DNA of 64,000 bases, from positions 62,001-126,000 of the forward strand of contig NZ_JABTYE010000001.1 in assembly GCF_013314895.1 (NCBI RefSeq). Reading direction: 5' to 3'. Made by a program: the position numbers and the translations under genes. Each line of letters starts with the position of its first letter. The stretch's first letter is position 1. The stretch comes from Cupriavidus gilardii. GTDB lineage: Bacteria > Pseudomonadota > Gammaproteobacteria > Burkholderiales > Burkholderiaceae. Positions 36,864 to 46,101 of this stretch are shown here, piece after piece. Below the pieces are notes generated by a model. The model saw nothing but the letters and a program-made list of their open reading frames with translations. It searched no databases and was not told the origin of the DNA.

Positions 36864-37922
36864 GTGCAAATCGGACCTCACCAACTTCGCAACAACCTGT
36901 TCGTCGCGCCGATGGCCGGCGTCACGGACCGCCCCTTCCGCCAGCTGTGCAAGAAGCTCGGTGCGGGCTATGCGGTCTCGGAGATGGTGGCCTCCAACGC
37001 GCAGCTGTGGAAGAGCGAAAAGACCATGCGCCGCGCCAACCACGACGGCGAGGTCGAGCCGATCGCGGTGCAGATCGCCGGCGCCGAGCCCGGCATGATG
37101 GCGGAGGCGGCCCGCTACAACGTCGACCGCGGCGCGCAGATCATCGACATCAATATGGGCTGCCCGGCCAAGAAGGTCTGCAATGTCGCGGCCGGGTCGG
37201 CGCTGCTGCAGAACGAGCCGCTGGTGGTGCGCATCGTCGAGGCAGTGGTCGGCGCGGTCGGCGACCGCGTGCCGGTCACGCTGAAGATCCGCACCGGCTG
37301 GGACCGGCAGAACCGCAACGCGGTGCGCGTCGCGCGCATGGCGGAAGCGGCGGGCATCAGCATGCTGACGGTGCATGGCCGCACGCGCGCCGACCTGTAT
37401 CACGGCGAGGCCGAGTACGAGACGATCGCCGCGGTCAAGGACGCAATCCGCATTCCGGTGGTCGCCAACGGCGACATCACGACGCCGCAGAAGGCGCGCC
37501 ACGTGCTGGCCGTCACCGGCGCCGATGCGATCATGATCGGCCGTGCCGCGCAGGGCCGCCCCTGGCTGTTCCGCGAGATCGAACATTTCCTGGCCACCGG
37601 CGAGCTGCTGCCGCCGCCGGAAGTGGCCGAGATCCGCGCGATCATGAACGCGCACCTGCAAGACCACTACGCCTTCTATGGCGAATTCACCGGCGTGCGT
37701 ACCGCGCGCAAGCATATCGCCTGGTACACGCGCGGGCTCAAGGGTGCCAATCTGTTCCGGCACCGGATGAACACACTGGAAAGCACCGAGGCGCAGCTGG
37801 CCGCCGTCAACGCTTTCTTCGACGAGCAGGCCGCGCTGTCGGACCGGCTGATCTACGTCGAAGAGGGCGAAGCACAGACCGGCGCATCGAACAACAACAA
37901 CAGGGAGTTGCTTGCCGCATGA
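36864..37922 (+). CDS. dusB: tRNA-dihydrouridine synthase B
   Basis: FMN enzyme (352 residues) reducing uridines in the tRNA D-loop. Start is GTG with no in-frame ATG near; the protein opens M-Q-I-G-P-H-Q-L-R-N-N-L-F-V-A-P-M-A-G-V-T-D-R-P-F-R, the family N-terminus. The catalytic cysteine lies in D-I-N-M-G-C100-P-A-K-K-V; FMN-site motifs include V-T-L-K-I-R-T-G-W, HGRTR and I-G-R-A-A-Q-G-R-P-W. Overlaps fis by four bases, the arrangement known from E. coli and other proteobacteria. Confidence 0.96.
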   Translation: MQIGPHQLRNNLFVAPMAGVTDRPFRQLCKKLGAGYAVSEMVASNAQLWKSEKTMRRANHDGEVEPIAVQIAGAEPGMMAEAARYNVDRGAQIIDINMGCPAKKVCNVAAGSALLQNEPLVVRIVEAVVGAVGDRVPVTLKIRTGWDRQNRNAVRVARMAEAAGISMLTVHGRTRADLYHGEAEYETIAAVKDAIRIPVVANGDITTPQKARHVLAVTGADAIMIGRAAQGRPWLFREIEHFLATGELLPPPEVAEIRAIMNAHLQDHYAFYGEFTGVRTARKHIAWYTRGLKGANLFRHRMNTLESTEAQLAAVNAFFDEQAALSDRLIYVEEGEAQTGASNNNNRELLAA

Positions 37923-38152
37923 GCCGCAATGTTATCGACCAATGCATCCGGGACAGCCTGAGCGCCTACTTCCGCGATCTGGACGGCGAGCAGCCGTCGA
38001 ACATGTACAACATGGTGCTGGAGGCGGTGGAACGGCCGCTGCTGGAAACGGTGATGGCGCGTGCCGACCGCAACCAGTCGCTGGCCGCGGCCTATCTCGG
38101 CATCAATCGCAATACGCTGCGCAAGAAGCTGCAGCAGCACGGTTTACTTTGA
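37919..38152 (+). CDS. fis: Fis family DNA-binding protein
   Basis: 77-residue nucleoid protein, shorter than E. coli Fis (98) as is usual in beta-proteobacteria. The C-terminal helix-turn-helix is clear: [20 protein letters not shown]. Translation is coupled to dusB (ATGA). It could regulate the downstream purH and stable RNAs; that is inference. Confidence 0.94.
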   Translation: MSRNVIDQCIRDSLSAYFRDLDGEQPSNMYNMVLEAVERPLLETVMARADRNQSLAAAYLGINRNTLRKKLQQHGLL

Positions 38153-38168
38153 AGCGTCCTCCATCACC

Positions 38169-39743
38169 ATGATCAAGCAAGCCCTTCTCTCCGTTTCCGA
38201 CAAGACCGGCATCGTCGATTTCGCGCGCGAACTGCATGCGCTCGGCGTGACGCTGCTGTCCACCGGCGGCACCGCCAAACTGCTCGCCGACGCCGGCCTG
38301 CCCGTTACGGAAGTGGCCGACTACACCGGCTTCCCCGAGATGCTCGACGGCCGCGTCAAGACGCTGCACCCGAAAGTGCACGGCGGCATCCTGGCGCGCC
38401 GCGACCTGCCCGAGCACATGGCCGCGCTGGCCCAGCACGACATTCCGACCATCGACCTGCTGGTGGTCAACCTGTATCCGTTCCAGCAGACCGTCGCCAA
38501 GGACGACTGCACGCTGCCCGACGCGATCGAGAACATCGACATCGGCGGGCCGACCATGCTGCGCTCGGCGGCGAAGAACCATCGCGACGTGACGGTGATC
38601 GTCGATCCGGCCGACTACGCGCCGGTGCTCGAGGAAATGCGCGCGAACAGCAACCAGGTCGGCTACGACACCAACTTCCGGCTGGCCACCAAGGTGTTCG
38701 CGCATACCGCGCAATACGATGGCGCCATCACCAACTACCTGACCAGCCTCGGCCCGGACAAGTCGCACCAGGCCCGCAGCGCCTATCCGCAGACGCTGAA
38801 CCTGGCGTTCGAGAAGGTGCAGGAGATGCGCTACGGCGAGAACCCGCACCAGTCGGCGGCGTTCTACCGCGACCTGAAGGCGGTCGACGGCGCGCTGGCC
38901 AACTACATGCAGCTGCAGGGCAAGGAGCTGTCGTACAACAACATCGCCGACGCCGATGCGGCGTGGGAATGCGTCAAGTCCTTCGGCCCCGGCGATGGCG
39001 CGGCCTGCGTCATCATCAAGCACGCCAATCCGTGCGGCGTGGCGATCGGCGCCAATGCGCTGGAAGCCTACGAGAAGGCGTTCAAGACCGATTCGACCTC
39101 GGCCTTCGGCGGCATCATCGCCTTCAACGTCGAGCTCGACGGCACGGCCGCGCAGGCGGTCGCCAGGCAGTTCGTCGAGGTGCTGATCGCGCCGTCGTTC
39201 AGCGCGGCCGCGCGCGAGGTGTTCGCCGCCAAGCAGAACGTGCGGCTGCTGGAAATTCCGCTCGGCAAGGGTGTCAACCAGTATGACCTGAAGCGCGTCG
39301 GCGGCGGCCTGCTGCTGCAGAGCCCGGATGCCAAGAACGTGCAGCCGTCCGAGCTGCGCGTCGTCACCAAGCGCCATCCGACGCCGAAGGAAATGAGCGA
39401 TCTGCTGTTCGCGTGGCGCGTCGCCAAGTTCGTCAAGTCGAACGCCATCGTGTTCTGCGGCGGCGGCATGACGCTCGGCGTCGGCGCCGGCCAGATGAGC
39501 CGCGTCGACTCGGCCCGCATCGCCAGCATCAAGGCGCAGAACGCCGGCCTGACGCTGGCCGGCTCGGCGGTGGCCTCCGATGCCTTCTTCCCGTTCCGCG
39601 ACGGCCTGGACGTGGTGGTCGATGCGGGCGCGACCTGCGTGATCCAGCCGGGCGGCTCGATGCGCGACGACGAAGTGATCGCCGCCGCGGACGAACGCAA
39701 TATCGCGATGGTGCTGACCGGCACCCGGCATTTCCGGCATTGA
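38169..39743 (+). CDS. purH: Bifunctional AICAR formyltransferase / IMP cyclohydrolase
   Basis: Last two steps of de novo IMP synthesis in one 524-residue protein (E. coli 529). The start [14 protein letters not shown] is the conserved one, 16 bp after fis. The N-terminal MGS-like IMP cyclohydrolase domain has T-G-G-T-A-K-L-L and [14 protein letters not shown]; the transformylase part has [21 protein letters not shown] and S-D-A-F-F-P-F-R-D. Complete. Confidence 0.97.
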   Translation: MIKQALLSVSDKTGIVDFARELHALGVTLLSTGGTAKLLADAGLPVTEVADYTGFPEMLDGRVKTLHPKVHGGILARRDLPEHMAALAQHDIPTIDLLVVNLYPFQQTVAKDDCTLPDAIENIDIGGPTMLRSAAKNHRDVTVIVDPADYAPVLEEMRANSNQVGYDTNFRLATKVFAHTAQYDGAITNYLTSLGPDKSHQARSAYPQTLNLAFEKVQEMRYGENPHQSAAFYRDLKAVDGALANYMQLQGKELSYNNIADADAAWECVKSFGPGDGAACVIIKHANPCGVAIGANALEAYEKAFKTDSTSAFGGIIAFNVELDGTAAQAVARQFVEVLIAPSFSAAAREVFAAKQNVRLLEIPLGKGVNQYDLKRVGGGLLLQSPDAKNVQPSELRVVTKRHPTPKEMSDLLFAWRVAKFVKSNAIVFCGGGMTLGVGAGQMSRVDSARIASIKAQNAGLTLAGSAVASDAFFPFRDGLDVVVDAGATCVIQPGGSMRDDEVIAAADERNIAMVLTGTRHFRH

Positions 39744-39837
39744 GGCCGGACCAAGGGGACCGAGCGGCAACGCGCCGCTCGCAGCCGGAGTAAGCAGTTC
39801 GAAGAGCAGTACGAACGAGCAGTTCGACGAGCACCGG

Positions 39838-39881
39838 CTGCCCTCTCCCCTGCCCCTCTCCCGCAAGCGGGAGAGGGAACC
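39838..39881 (+). repeat. REP-like palindromic element between purH and higA
   Basis: A CCCTCTCCCCTGCCCC box followed by the 24-nt palindrome CTCTCCCGC-AA-GCGGGAGAG. It matches the pair at 45134-45278 nearly base for base. It sits in the convergent gap between purH and the HigA gene. A second, small repeat lies before it: AGCAGTTCGA at 39794 and 39820 with AGCAGTACGA between them. Confidence 0.8.
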
Positions 39882-39891
39882 TCGGCGGCCC

Positions 39892-40182
39892 TCAACCCGC
39901 GCGCGCCAACCTTTGAATGCGCTTGCGCGGCTTTCGTGAGGCAGTCCAAAGATCATAGGCGGACTGCAAACCGATCCACATCTCGCTGCTGGTGCCCAGC
40001 GCGTCTTCCAGCCGCAGAGCGATATCGGGCGTGATCGCGGCGTGTCCGTTGACGATGCGCGATAGCGTCGCCCGCGTGACGCCGATATGTCGTGCGAAAT
40101 CGGTCAGCGTCATGGCATCCAGGTCGCGCAGCCATTCGGCGAGCACCGTACCCGGATGCGGAGGGTTGTGCATCCTCGTCAT
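39892..40182 (-). CDS. higA: HigA-type antitoxin (XRE family)
   Basis: 96-residue antitoxin and autorepressor. The opening M-H-N-P-P-H-P-G-T-V-L (after M-T-R) and the helix-turn-helix L-T-D-F-A-R-H-I-G-V-T-R-A-T-L-S-R-I-V-N-G-H-A-A-I-T are diagnostic of HigA. It is encoded 20 bp after the higB toxin on the same strand: toxin first, antitoxin second, the typical order of higBA. Start at 40182; M-H-N at 40173 is an alternative. Confidence 0.93.
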   Translation of the reverse strand: MTRMHNPPHPGTVLAEWLRDLDAMTLTDFARHIGVTRATLSRIVNGHAAITPDIALRLEDALGTSSEMWIGLQSAYDLWTASRKPRKRIQRLARAG

Positions 40183-40202
40183 GATTCGATCCCCTCGATA
40201 GC

Positions 40203-40481
40203 CTAGTGATAGTCCTGGTAGTCCACCAGCAGTACGTCGCAACCGTCGAACCGGAATGTCAGTCGCCAATTGCCGCTGACGGTGACCGACCAATGATCGG
40301 ACAAGTCGCCTGTCAGTTTGTGCAGCCGCCAACTCGGTACGGCCATGTCCTGAGGACCCGTCGCCTGGTTCAGTACACCCAATTGCAACTGCAGACGGGT
40401 GGCGTGATGGGGCCGGATGCCGGCCTTGGACCCGGTCTCGAAGAAGCGCTTCAGACCAGCGTGTGCGAAGCTTCGGATCAT
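40203..40481 (-). CDS. higB: HigB-type mRNA interferase toxin (RelE fold)
   Basis: 92-residue ribosome-dependent mRNA interferase. The sequence M-I-R-S-F-A-H-A-G-L-K-R-F-F-E-T-G-S-K-A-G-I, the A-x-R-L-Q-L-Q-L-G-V-L-N-Q-A-T segment and the C-terminal catalytic strand N-W-R-L-T-F-R-F-D-G-x-D-V-L-L-V-D-Y-Q-D-Y-H are family hallmarks. An upstream in-frame ATG would add 36 residues across the operator, so the later start is chosen. The pair looks complete and active. Confidence 0.93.
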   Translation of the reverse strand: MIRSFAHAGLKRFFETGSKAGIRPHHATRLQLQLGVLNQATGPQDMAVPSWRLHKLTGDLSDHWSVTVSGNWRLTFRFDGCDVLLVDYQDYH

Positions 40482-40495
40482 TGGTTTGGTCGAGT

Positions 40496-40512
40496 GTATA
40501 GCGAGACTATAC
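40496..40512 (-). promoter_or_regulatory. Operator/promoter palindrome of higBA
   Basis: GTATAG-CGAGA-CTATAC, a perfect 6-bp inverted repeat 14 bp upstream of the higB start. On the minus strand it embeds the -10-like TATACA, with TTGTCT 15 bp before it. This is the arrangement expected for HigA autorepression. Confidence 0.75.
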
Positions 40513-40710
40513 GGAAGACAAGCATGCCGTGGCGACCGAGAGGGGCTGACTGCGGCATGGACGAAGGGCGCCATTGCGGGAACCGACAAGGGCCGAAGCT
40601 TGCCAGCATCGAGCCTCTGAGAGCTTTGGCTTTACGCCCGGCGATTTGCGGGATTCGACGACCGTAACGAACGCGCTTACACTAGCGGCCAACCTAGAAT
40701 CATTGATCCA

Positions 40711-41256
40711 ATGCGCATCCTCGGCATCGACCCCGGCCTTCGTACCACCGGCTTCGGCGTGGTCGAAAAGCACGGCAACAAGCTTGCCTACATCGCCTCG
40801 GGCACCATCAAGAGCGATGGCAACGGCAGCCTGCCGGAGCGTTTGAAGACGCTGTATGACGGCATTGCCGAGGTCACGCGGACCTATGCGCCCGATTGCG
40901 CGGCGATCGAGAAGGTGTTCGTCAACGTCAATCCGCAATCGACGCTGCTGCTCGGGCAAGCCCGTGGCGCGGCGATCTGCGGACTGGTCGGCTACGGCTT
41001 GCCGGTGTTCGAATACACCGCGCTGCAGCTGAAGGTCGCTGTGGTCGGCTATGGCCGCGCGAACAAGGCGCAGGTGCAGGAGATGGTCGCGCGGCTGCTG
41101 GCGCTGCCGGGCCATCCCAGTTCCGATGCGGCCGACGCGCTGGGCGTGGCGATCTGCCATGCCAATGGCGGCGATACGCTGGCCACCTTGAGCGGCCTGG
41201 CCCCCGAACTCGCGCGCAAGGGCGTGCGGGTCCGGCGCGGCAGGCTGGTCGGCTAG
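40711..41256 (+). CDS. ruvC: Crossover junction endodeoxyribonuclease RuvC
   Basis: Holliday-junction resolvase, 181 residues. The acidic active site is complete: D7 (G-I-D-P-G-L), E67 (A-I-E-K-V-F), and D139 and D142 (S-S-D-A-A-D-A-L). Normal length. It starts 230 bp downstream of, and divergent from, higBA, and is separated from ruvA by an unrelated gene. Confidence 0.97.
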   Translation: MRILGIDPGLRTTGFGVVEKHGNKLAYIASGTIKSDGNGSLPERLKTLYDGIAEVTRTYAPDCAAIEKVFVNVNPQSTLLLGQARGAAICGLVGYGLPVFEYTALQLKVAVVGYGRANKAQVQEMVARLLALPGHPSSDAADALGVAICHANGGDTLATLSGLAPELARKGVRVRRGRLVG

Positions 41257-41344
41257 CGGCGGCCGACTTCCGTCGCCACGCCCCGCAGCCCGGGCGACGC
41301 CTGCCTCACTTACAATCGGCCTCGTACTCGCTCGAGGAGGCCGC

Positions 41345-42541
41345 ATGTCCCGATCCATCCCGCGCTCCATCCCGTTCTTCCGCCATGCCCTGCGGCCCGA
41401 CGCCGCCGTCCGCGGCGCCTTGCTGACCATCACCGCGGCCGCGCTGCTGGCGGGCTGTGTCACTGCACCGCCTCCCGCCGCGCCCGCGCCGGAGCCGCCA
41501 AAGGCCGAACCGGCACCGCCCCGTCCCAAGCCGCTGGTGATCGGCCATCGCGGCGCCAGCGCACTTCGGCCGGAACACACGCTGGCCGCGTACACCAAGG
41601 CGATCGAGGACGGCGCCGATCTGATCGAACCGGATCTGGTCGTCACGCGCGACGGCGTGCTGGTGGCCCGGCACGAAAACGAGATCGGCGGCACCACCAA
41701 CGTCGCCACGCTGCCGCAGTTCGCCGACCGCAAACGCATCAAGGTGATCGACGGCGAGCGGCTGGAGGGCTGGTTCACCGAGGACTTCACGCTGGCCGAA
41801 CTGAAGACGCTGCGGGCGCGCGAGCGCATTCCGAAGCTGCGTCCGGCCAATACGCAGTACGACGACAAGTTCGAGATCCCGACGCTCGCCGAGATCATCG
41901 AGCTGGCCGCCAATGCCTCGCGCCGCAGCGGCAGGACCATCGGCCTCTATATCGAGACCAAGCATCCGAGCTATTTCCGCGGCATCAACCTGCCGATGGA
42001 AGAGAAGCTGGTCGACGCGCTGCGTGCCAACGCCCACACGCGCCGCGCGCCGGTCTATCTGCAATCGTTCGAGACCGCCAATCTGCGCGCGCTGCGCCAG
42101 CGGCTCGGCAAGTCGATGCCCAACGTCAAGCTGGTGCAGCTGATCGGCAATGCCGCGAAGGCGCCGGCCGACTGGCGCCTGGCCGGCGACACGCGTCGCT
42201 ATGCGGACATGCTCACGCCGCTCGGCCTGCGCGAGGTTGCCACCTATGCCGACGGCATCGGCCCCGAGCGCACGCACGTGGTGCCGCGCGACAGCGCCGG
42301 CGCGCTGGGCGCGCCCACGGCGTTGGTGCGCGACGCGCATGCGGCCGGCCTGGTCGTGCATCCCTACACGCTGCGTTCCGAGAACACCTTTCTCCCCAAG
42401 AGCCTGCGCGGCCCGGGCGGCGATGCGGCGCGGCATCCGGCCGGCATGATCCGCGAGGCCCGGGCGCTGATCGACGCCGGCGTGGATGGCTTCTTCACCG
42501 ACGATCCCGCGCTCGGCCGGCGCGCGGTGGACAACCCGTAG
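41345..42541 (+). CDS. glpQ: Glycerophosphodiester phosphodiesterase, lipoprotein
   Basis: 398-residue GDPD-family enzyme hydrolysing glycerophosphodiesters to glycerol-3-phosphate. It has a lipobox L-L-A-G-C38 after a basic, then hydrophobic N-terminus, so the mature protein is lipid-anchored, followed by a Pro/Ala linker (41-62). Catalytic features: G-H-R-G-A-S-A-L-R-P-E-H-T (67-79), D-L-I-E-P-D-L-V-V-T-R-D-G-V-L-V-A-R-H-E and G-L-Y-I-E-T-K-H-P; near the end F-F-T-D-D-P. RBS GAGG fits the ATG. It sits between ruvC and ruvA, which are usually adjacent. Confidence 0.92.
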   Translation: MSRSIPRSIPFFRHALRPDAAVRGALLTITAAALLAGCVTAPPPAAPAPEPPKAEPAPPRPKPLVIGHRGASALRPEHTLAAYTKAIEDGADLIEPDLVVTRDGVLVARHENEIGGTTNVATLPQFADRKRIKVIDGERLEGWFTEDFTLAELKTLRARERIPKLRPANTQYDDKFEIPTLAEIIELAANASRRSGRTIGLYIETKHPSYFRGINLPMEEKLVDALRANAHTRRAPVYLQSFETANLRALRQRLGKSMPNVKLVQLIGNAAKAPADWRLAGDTRRYADMLTPLGLREVATYADGIGPERTHVVPRDSAGALGAPTALVRDAHAAGLVVHPYTLRSENTFLPKSLRGPGGDAARHPAGMIREARALIDAGVDGFFTDDPALGRRAVDNP

Positions 42542-42646
42542 ACGCGCGGACATTCCGGCGCGCTGCGCTACACTGGCGCCCTTCCAGACCGACCCATGCC
42601 GGCGCGCTCGACAGCGCGCCGGCAGCCAATCCCTCCGCAAGCCACC

Positions 42647-43228
42647 ATGATCGGACGCATCGCCGGCACCCTCATCGAGAAGAATCCCCCGCATCTGCTG
42701 GTCGACTGCCACGGCGTCGGCTATGAGGTCGACGTGCCGATGAGCACCTTCTACAACCTGCCCGCGGTCGGCCAGCCGGTCACGCTGCTGACGCAGCTGA
42801 TCGTCCGCGAGGACGCGCATCTGCTGTACGGCTTCGGCAGCGCCGAGGAACGCAATACCTTCCGCGAGCTGATCAAGATCAGCGGCATCGGCGCGCGCAT
42901 GGCACTGGCGGTGCTGTCGGGCATGTCGGTGGCCGAACTGGCGCAGGCCATCACGCTGCAGGAGGCAGGCCGGCTGACGCGCATTCCGGGCATCGGCAAG
43001 AAGACCGCCGAACGGCTGCTGCTGGAACTGAAGGGCAAGCTCGGCGCCGAGCTCGGTCACGTGGCAGGCGCGGCCGCAGCGCACGACAGCGCCGCCGATA
43101 TCCTGAACGCGCTGCTGGCGCTGGGCTATTCCGACAAGGAAGCCGCGGCGGCGACCAAGCAGGTGCCGGCCGGCACCGGCGTTTCCGAAGGGATCAAGCT
43201 CGCGCTGAAGGCGCTGTCGAAGGGCTGA
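42647..43228 (+). CDS. ruvA: Holliday junction branch migration protein RuvA
   Basis: 193-residue junction-binding subunit that loads RuvB. The start M-I-G-R-I-A-G-T-L is canonical; an in-frame ATG 51 bp upstream gives a non-conserved leader. Domains: OB fold (1-64), two helix-hairpin-helix motifs ([12 protein letters not shown] and [12 protein letters not shown]), and a C-terminal RuvB-binding domain (143-193) with [11 protein letters not shown]. Precedes ruvB by 165 bp. Confidence 0.97.
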   Translation: MIGRIAGTLIEKNPPHLLVDCHGVGYEVDVPMSTFYNLPAVGQPVTLLTQLIVREDAHLLYGFGSAEERNTFRELIKISGIGARMALAVLSGMSVAELAQAITLQEAGRLTRIPGIGKKTAERLLLELKGKLGAELGHVAGAAAAHDSAADILNALLALGYSDKEAAAATKQVPAGTGVSEGIKLALKALSKG

Positions 43229-43393
43229 GGCCGCGCGGCGGCACGGGCACGTGTACGGCCGGCGTGTGGGCGGTGCGCGAGCCGGTGTGCGGGCCGGTGT
43301 GCGGACCGACAAGCGGCTCGTGCTCGCTGAGACGGCGCACGGCGCCGAAGGTCCCGTGGGCTACAATCGAGCCAGTTTTCCCGCCTCCGCGCC

Positions 43394-44473
43394 ATGATCC
43401 AAACCGACAAGTTCGCCCCGAGCCGCCCTGCCGACCCCAGCGGCGACCGCCTGATCGCCGCCACGCCGGCCTCCACCACCGAGGAGGCCTTCGAACGTGC
43501 GCTGCGGCCCAAGCTGCTCGACGAATACGTCGGCCAGCAGAAGGTGCGCGACCAGCTCGACATCTTCATGCATGCGGCGCGCAACCGCCGCGAGGCGCTG
43601 GACCACGTGCTGCTGTTCGGCCCGCCCGGGCTGGGCAAGACCACGCTGGCCCACATCATCGCGCGCGAGATGGGCGTCAATCTGCGCCAGACTTCGGGCC
43701 CGGTGCTCGAGCGGCCCGGTGACCTCGCGGCGCTGCTGACCAACCTCGAAGCCAACGACGTGCTGTTCATCGACGAGATTCACCGGCTGTCGCCGATCGT
43801 CGAGGAAATCCTGTACCCCGCGCTCGAGGACTACCAGATCGACATCATGATCGGCGAGGGCCCGGCCGCGCGCTCGGTGAAGCTCGATCTGCAACCCTTC
43901 ACGCTGGTCGGCGCCACGACGCGCGCCGGCATGCTGACCAATCCGCTGCGCGACCGCTTCGGCATCGTCGCGCGGCTCGAGTTCTATACCGCCGACGAAC
44001 TCGCCCGCATCGTCACGCGCTCGGCGCAACTGCTGCACGCGCGCATCGATCCGAAGGGCGCGCTGGAGATCGCGCGCCGCTCGCGCGGCACGCCGCGTAT
44101 CGCCAACCGGCTGCTGCGACGCGTGCGCGACTATGCGGAGGTCAAGGGCGACGGCACCATTACCCGCGAGATGGCCGATGCCGCGCTGGCGATGCTCGAC
44201 GTCGACCACGTCGGCTTCGATCTGATGGACCGCAAGCTGCTCGAGGCGATCCTGCACAAGTTCAGCGGCGGCCCGGTCGGTGTCGACAATCTGGCCGCGG
44301 CAATCGGCGAGGAGCGCGACACCATCGAGGACGTGCTCGAACCCTATCTGATCCAGCAGGGCTATCTGCAACGCACGCCGCGCGGACGCGTGGCGACCCC
44401 GGCGGCCTACCGGCATTTCGGGCTGGCGGCGCCGGGCGGCGCGCAGGGAAGCATCCTGCCGGATGAAGCATGA
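43394..44473 (+). CDS. ruvB: Holliday junction branch migration ATPase RuvB
   Basis: AAA+ hexameric motor, 359 residues. Walker [10 protein letters not shown], Walker B L-F-I-D-E-I-H-R, sensor 1 G-A-T-T-R-A-G, arginine finger region N-P-L-R-D-R-F-G-I, and the winged-helix C-terminal domain with [10 protein letters not shown]. The tail [14 protein letters not shown] is slightly long. ruvB ends 25 bp before a secreted-protein gene. Confidence 0.98.
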   Translation: MIQTDKFAPSRPADPSGDRLIAATPASTTEEAFERALRPKLLDEYVGQQKVRDQLDIFMHAARNRREALDHVLLFGPPGLGKTTLAHIIAREMGVNLRQTSGPVLERPGDLAALLTNLEANDVLFIDEIHRLSPIVEEILYPALEDYQIDIMIGEGPAARSVKLDLQPFTLVGATTRAGMLTNPLRDRFGIVARLEFYTADELARIVTRSAQLLHARIDPKGALEIARRSRGTPRIANRLLRRVRDYAEVKGDGTITREMADAALAMLDVDHVGFDLMDRKLLEAILHKFSGGPVGVDNLAAAIGEERDTIEDVLEPYLIQQGYLQRTPRGRVATPAAYRHFGLAAPGGAQGSILPDEA

Positions 44474-44498
44474 TCGGATAAACCACCGGGAGGCGCCG

Positions 44499-45086
44499 AT
44501 GCGGAACGATCGAGACAGCACGATACGACGCGGGGCGCGCGCGCTGGCGCTGACCGGCGCGCTGATCTGTGCGGTGACAGGGGCATCCATCGGCATTGCG
44601 ACGGCACAGCCCGCGCCCGCCCCCACCGCGACGGAAGTAGTCCGCATCGATGCGTCGAACGCGGTGCTGGTGCAGGGACCGCAGGGTCAGCTGACCGAAT
44701 TGATGACCGGCGACGAAGCGCATCATTTCGGTACGGTCAAGGCGGGAGACCGGCTGACGGTCACGCACGGCCCGGCGCGAATCACGAAGCTCGAGCCGCT
44801 GGCAAGCCGCAACGTCGCTACCGCGGAATCGGTCGATCGGTTGTCGCGCCGCCTCGACGACGGCCGGCCCGGCGTGCTCCGCGAGATCATCACCACGGCC
44901 ACCGCCGAGATCGTCGCGGTCGATCCGATCGCCCGCACGGTGACGTTCCGCGGCCCGCGCAATGCGGAACACGCTGCGCGCGCGGACGACATCTCGATCG
45001 ACGTGGCCGCGCTGCGGCCGGGCCAGATGGCCCGGATCGTTTATCGGGAGACGGTGGAGATTACGAGGGAAGCGCCAGCGCGCTGA
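44499..45086 (+). CDS. Exported protein of unknown function downstream of ruvB
   Basis: 195 residues. GGGAGG (44488-44493) selects the ATG at 44499 over one 36 bp upstream. The signal peptide (R-A-R-A-L-A-L-T-G-A-L-I-C-A-V-T-G-A) is cleaved near T-A-Q, about residue 37. The mature domain is beta-rich with two repeated-looking halves (V-V-R-I-D-A-S-N-A-V-L-V-Q-G-P, G-D-R-L-T-V-T-H-G-P-A, and later I-V-A-V-D-P-I-A-R-T-V-T-F-R-G-P), resembling small periplasmic OB/barrel-like domains. No family recognised with certainty. Only 25 bp from ruvB. Confidence 0.8.
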   Translation: MRNDRDSTIRRGARALALTGALICAVTGASIGIATAQPAPAPTATEVVRIDASNAVLVQGPQGQLTELMTGDEAHHFGTVKAGDRLTVTHGPARITKLEPLASRNVATAESVDRLSRRLDDGRPGVLREIITTATAEIVAVDPIARTVTFRGPRNAEHAARADDISIDVAALRPGQMARIVYRETVEITREAPAR

Positions 45087-45133
45087 GTGGATCGCTAACC
45101 GCTCGACTCAATCAGGGTGGGATTGGCGCCGAG

Positions 45134-45278
45134 GGGTTTTCTCCCCTCTCCCGCCCAGCGGGAGAGGGGTTGGGGGAGAGGGCAAGGGCGGTGGCTATCG
45201 CGAAGCGGTATCGCAGCGACCACCGTGGTTTGCCCTCTCCCCTGCCCCTCTCCCGCGAGCGGGAGAGGGGAAAAAACC
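45134..45278. repeat. Inverted pair of REP-like elements (BIME-like) between convergent genes
   Basis: Copy 1 (45134-45185) is in minus orientation and copy 2 (45230-45278) in plus orientation; each has a CCCTCTCCC box, a palindrome of the type CTCTCCCGC-GA-GCGGGAG and a short A-run (AAAAAACC in copy 2, GAAAACC in copy 1). The 44 bp between them begin and end with GGTGG / CCACC. The whole unit can fold into one long hairpin and lies exactly between the 3' ends of the ruvB-side gene and the SUMT gene, so it may act as a two-way terminator or an mRNA 3'-end stabiliser. Confidence 0.82.
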
Positions 45279-45288
45279 TGCGCGCGCG

Positions 45289-46056
45289 TCAGGCCGCTCT
45301 CTGCTGGCGCTCGCCCTCCTGCTGCGCATCGCCGGCGGTCCCGCTCGCCCGCCCACCCAACGCCTCGCCAATCATCAGCAAGCTCGGATGCTGCGGATCG
45401 ATCCACGCCGCGGCTTCGCCGGCCGCCATCTGCCGCAGCGTGAACTGGCGGCTGCGCTGGTGCGGGGTCGAGGCGGCCTCGACCACCCAGGCCGGCGTCG
45501 ATGCCGGCTTGCCGTGCGCAATCAGCTGCGCGGCGATCGATGCGGCCTGATCGCGGCCCATGTAGTAGACCAGCGTATCGGCCTTGACGTCGGCTTCCAC
45601 GTCGATGGTGTCCGGGGCCTTGGCCTGCGTGGCAAACGCAACGCTGCGCGACACGCCGCGCCTGGTCAGCGGGCGTGCGATCGCCGAGGCAGCTGCGAGC
45701 GCGGCGGTGATGCCCGGCACGATCTCGTACGCGATGCCGGCCTCTTCCAGCGCCTGCAATTCCTCGTCGGCGCGGCCGAACAGCATCGGGTCGCCGCCCT
45801 TCAGGCGCACCACGCGCTCGTACTTGCCGGCCAGGTCGACGATCTGCCGGTTGATGAACAGCTGGGCGGTCGAGCGCTTGCCGCAGCGCTTGCCCACCTC
45901 GACCAGCCTGGCCTGGGGACACCAGGCCAGCATCTCGGGCGACACCAGCGCATCGTGCAGCACCACGTCGGCTTCGCCCAATAGTCGTGCACCGCGCACC
46001 GTAATGAGGTCCGCCGCGCCGGGACCGGCGCCAATCAGGTAGACCTTGCCCATCAT
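45289..46056 (-). CDS. cobA: Uroporphyrinogen-III C-methyltransferase (SUMT)
   Basis: 255-residue SAM enzyme methylating uroporphyrinogen III to precorrin-2, toward siroheme. Motifs: V-Y-L-I-G-A-G-P-G-A-A-D-L-I-T (4-18), R-L-K-G-G-D-P-M-L-F-G-R, V-P-G-I-T-A-A-L-A-A and Y-Y-M-G. The oxidase/ferrochelatase half of E. coli CysG is absent, so that step must be encoded elsewhere. As last gene of the sulfate cluster it supplies the siroheme cofactor for CysI. Starts at either of two adjacent ATGs. Confidence 0.93.
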   Translation of the reverse strand: MMGKVYLIGAGPGAADLITVRGARLLGEADVVLHDALVSPEMLAWCPQARLVEVGKRCGKRSTAQLFINRQIVDLAGKYERVVRLKGGDPMLFGRADEELQALEEAGIAYEIVPGITAALAAASAIARPLTRRGVSRSVAFATQAKAPDTIDVEADVKADTLVYYMGRDQAASIAAQLIAHGKPASTPAWVVEAASTPHQRSRQFTLRQMAAGEAAAWIDPQHPSLLMIGEALGGRASGTAGDAQQEGERQQRAA

Positions 46057-46101
46057 GCTGCTCCTCGTGATTCCTGGATCGACTTCGATCTCGCTGCGAT
46101 G

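Noticed and set aside
45186-45229. The 44 bp between the inverted REP copies as an independent small RNA
   Set aside because: Only the outer GGTGG/CCACC pairing is clear; better seen as the loop of the paired repeat.
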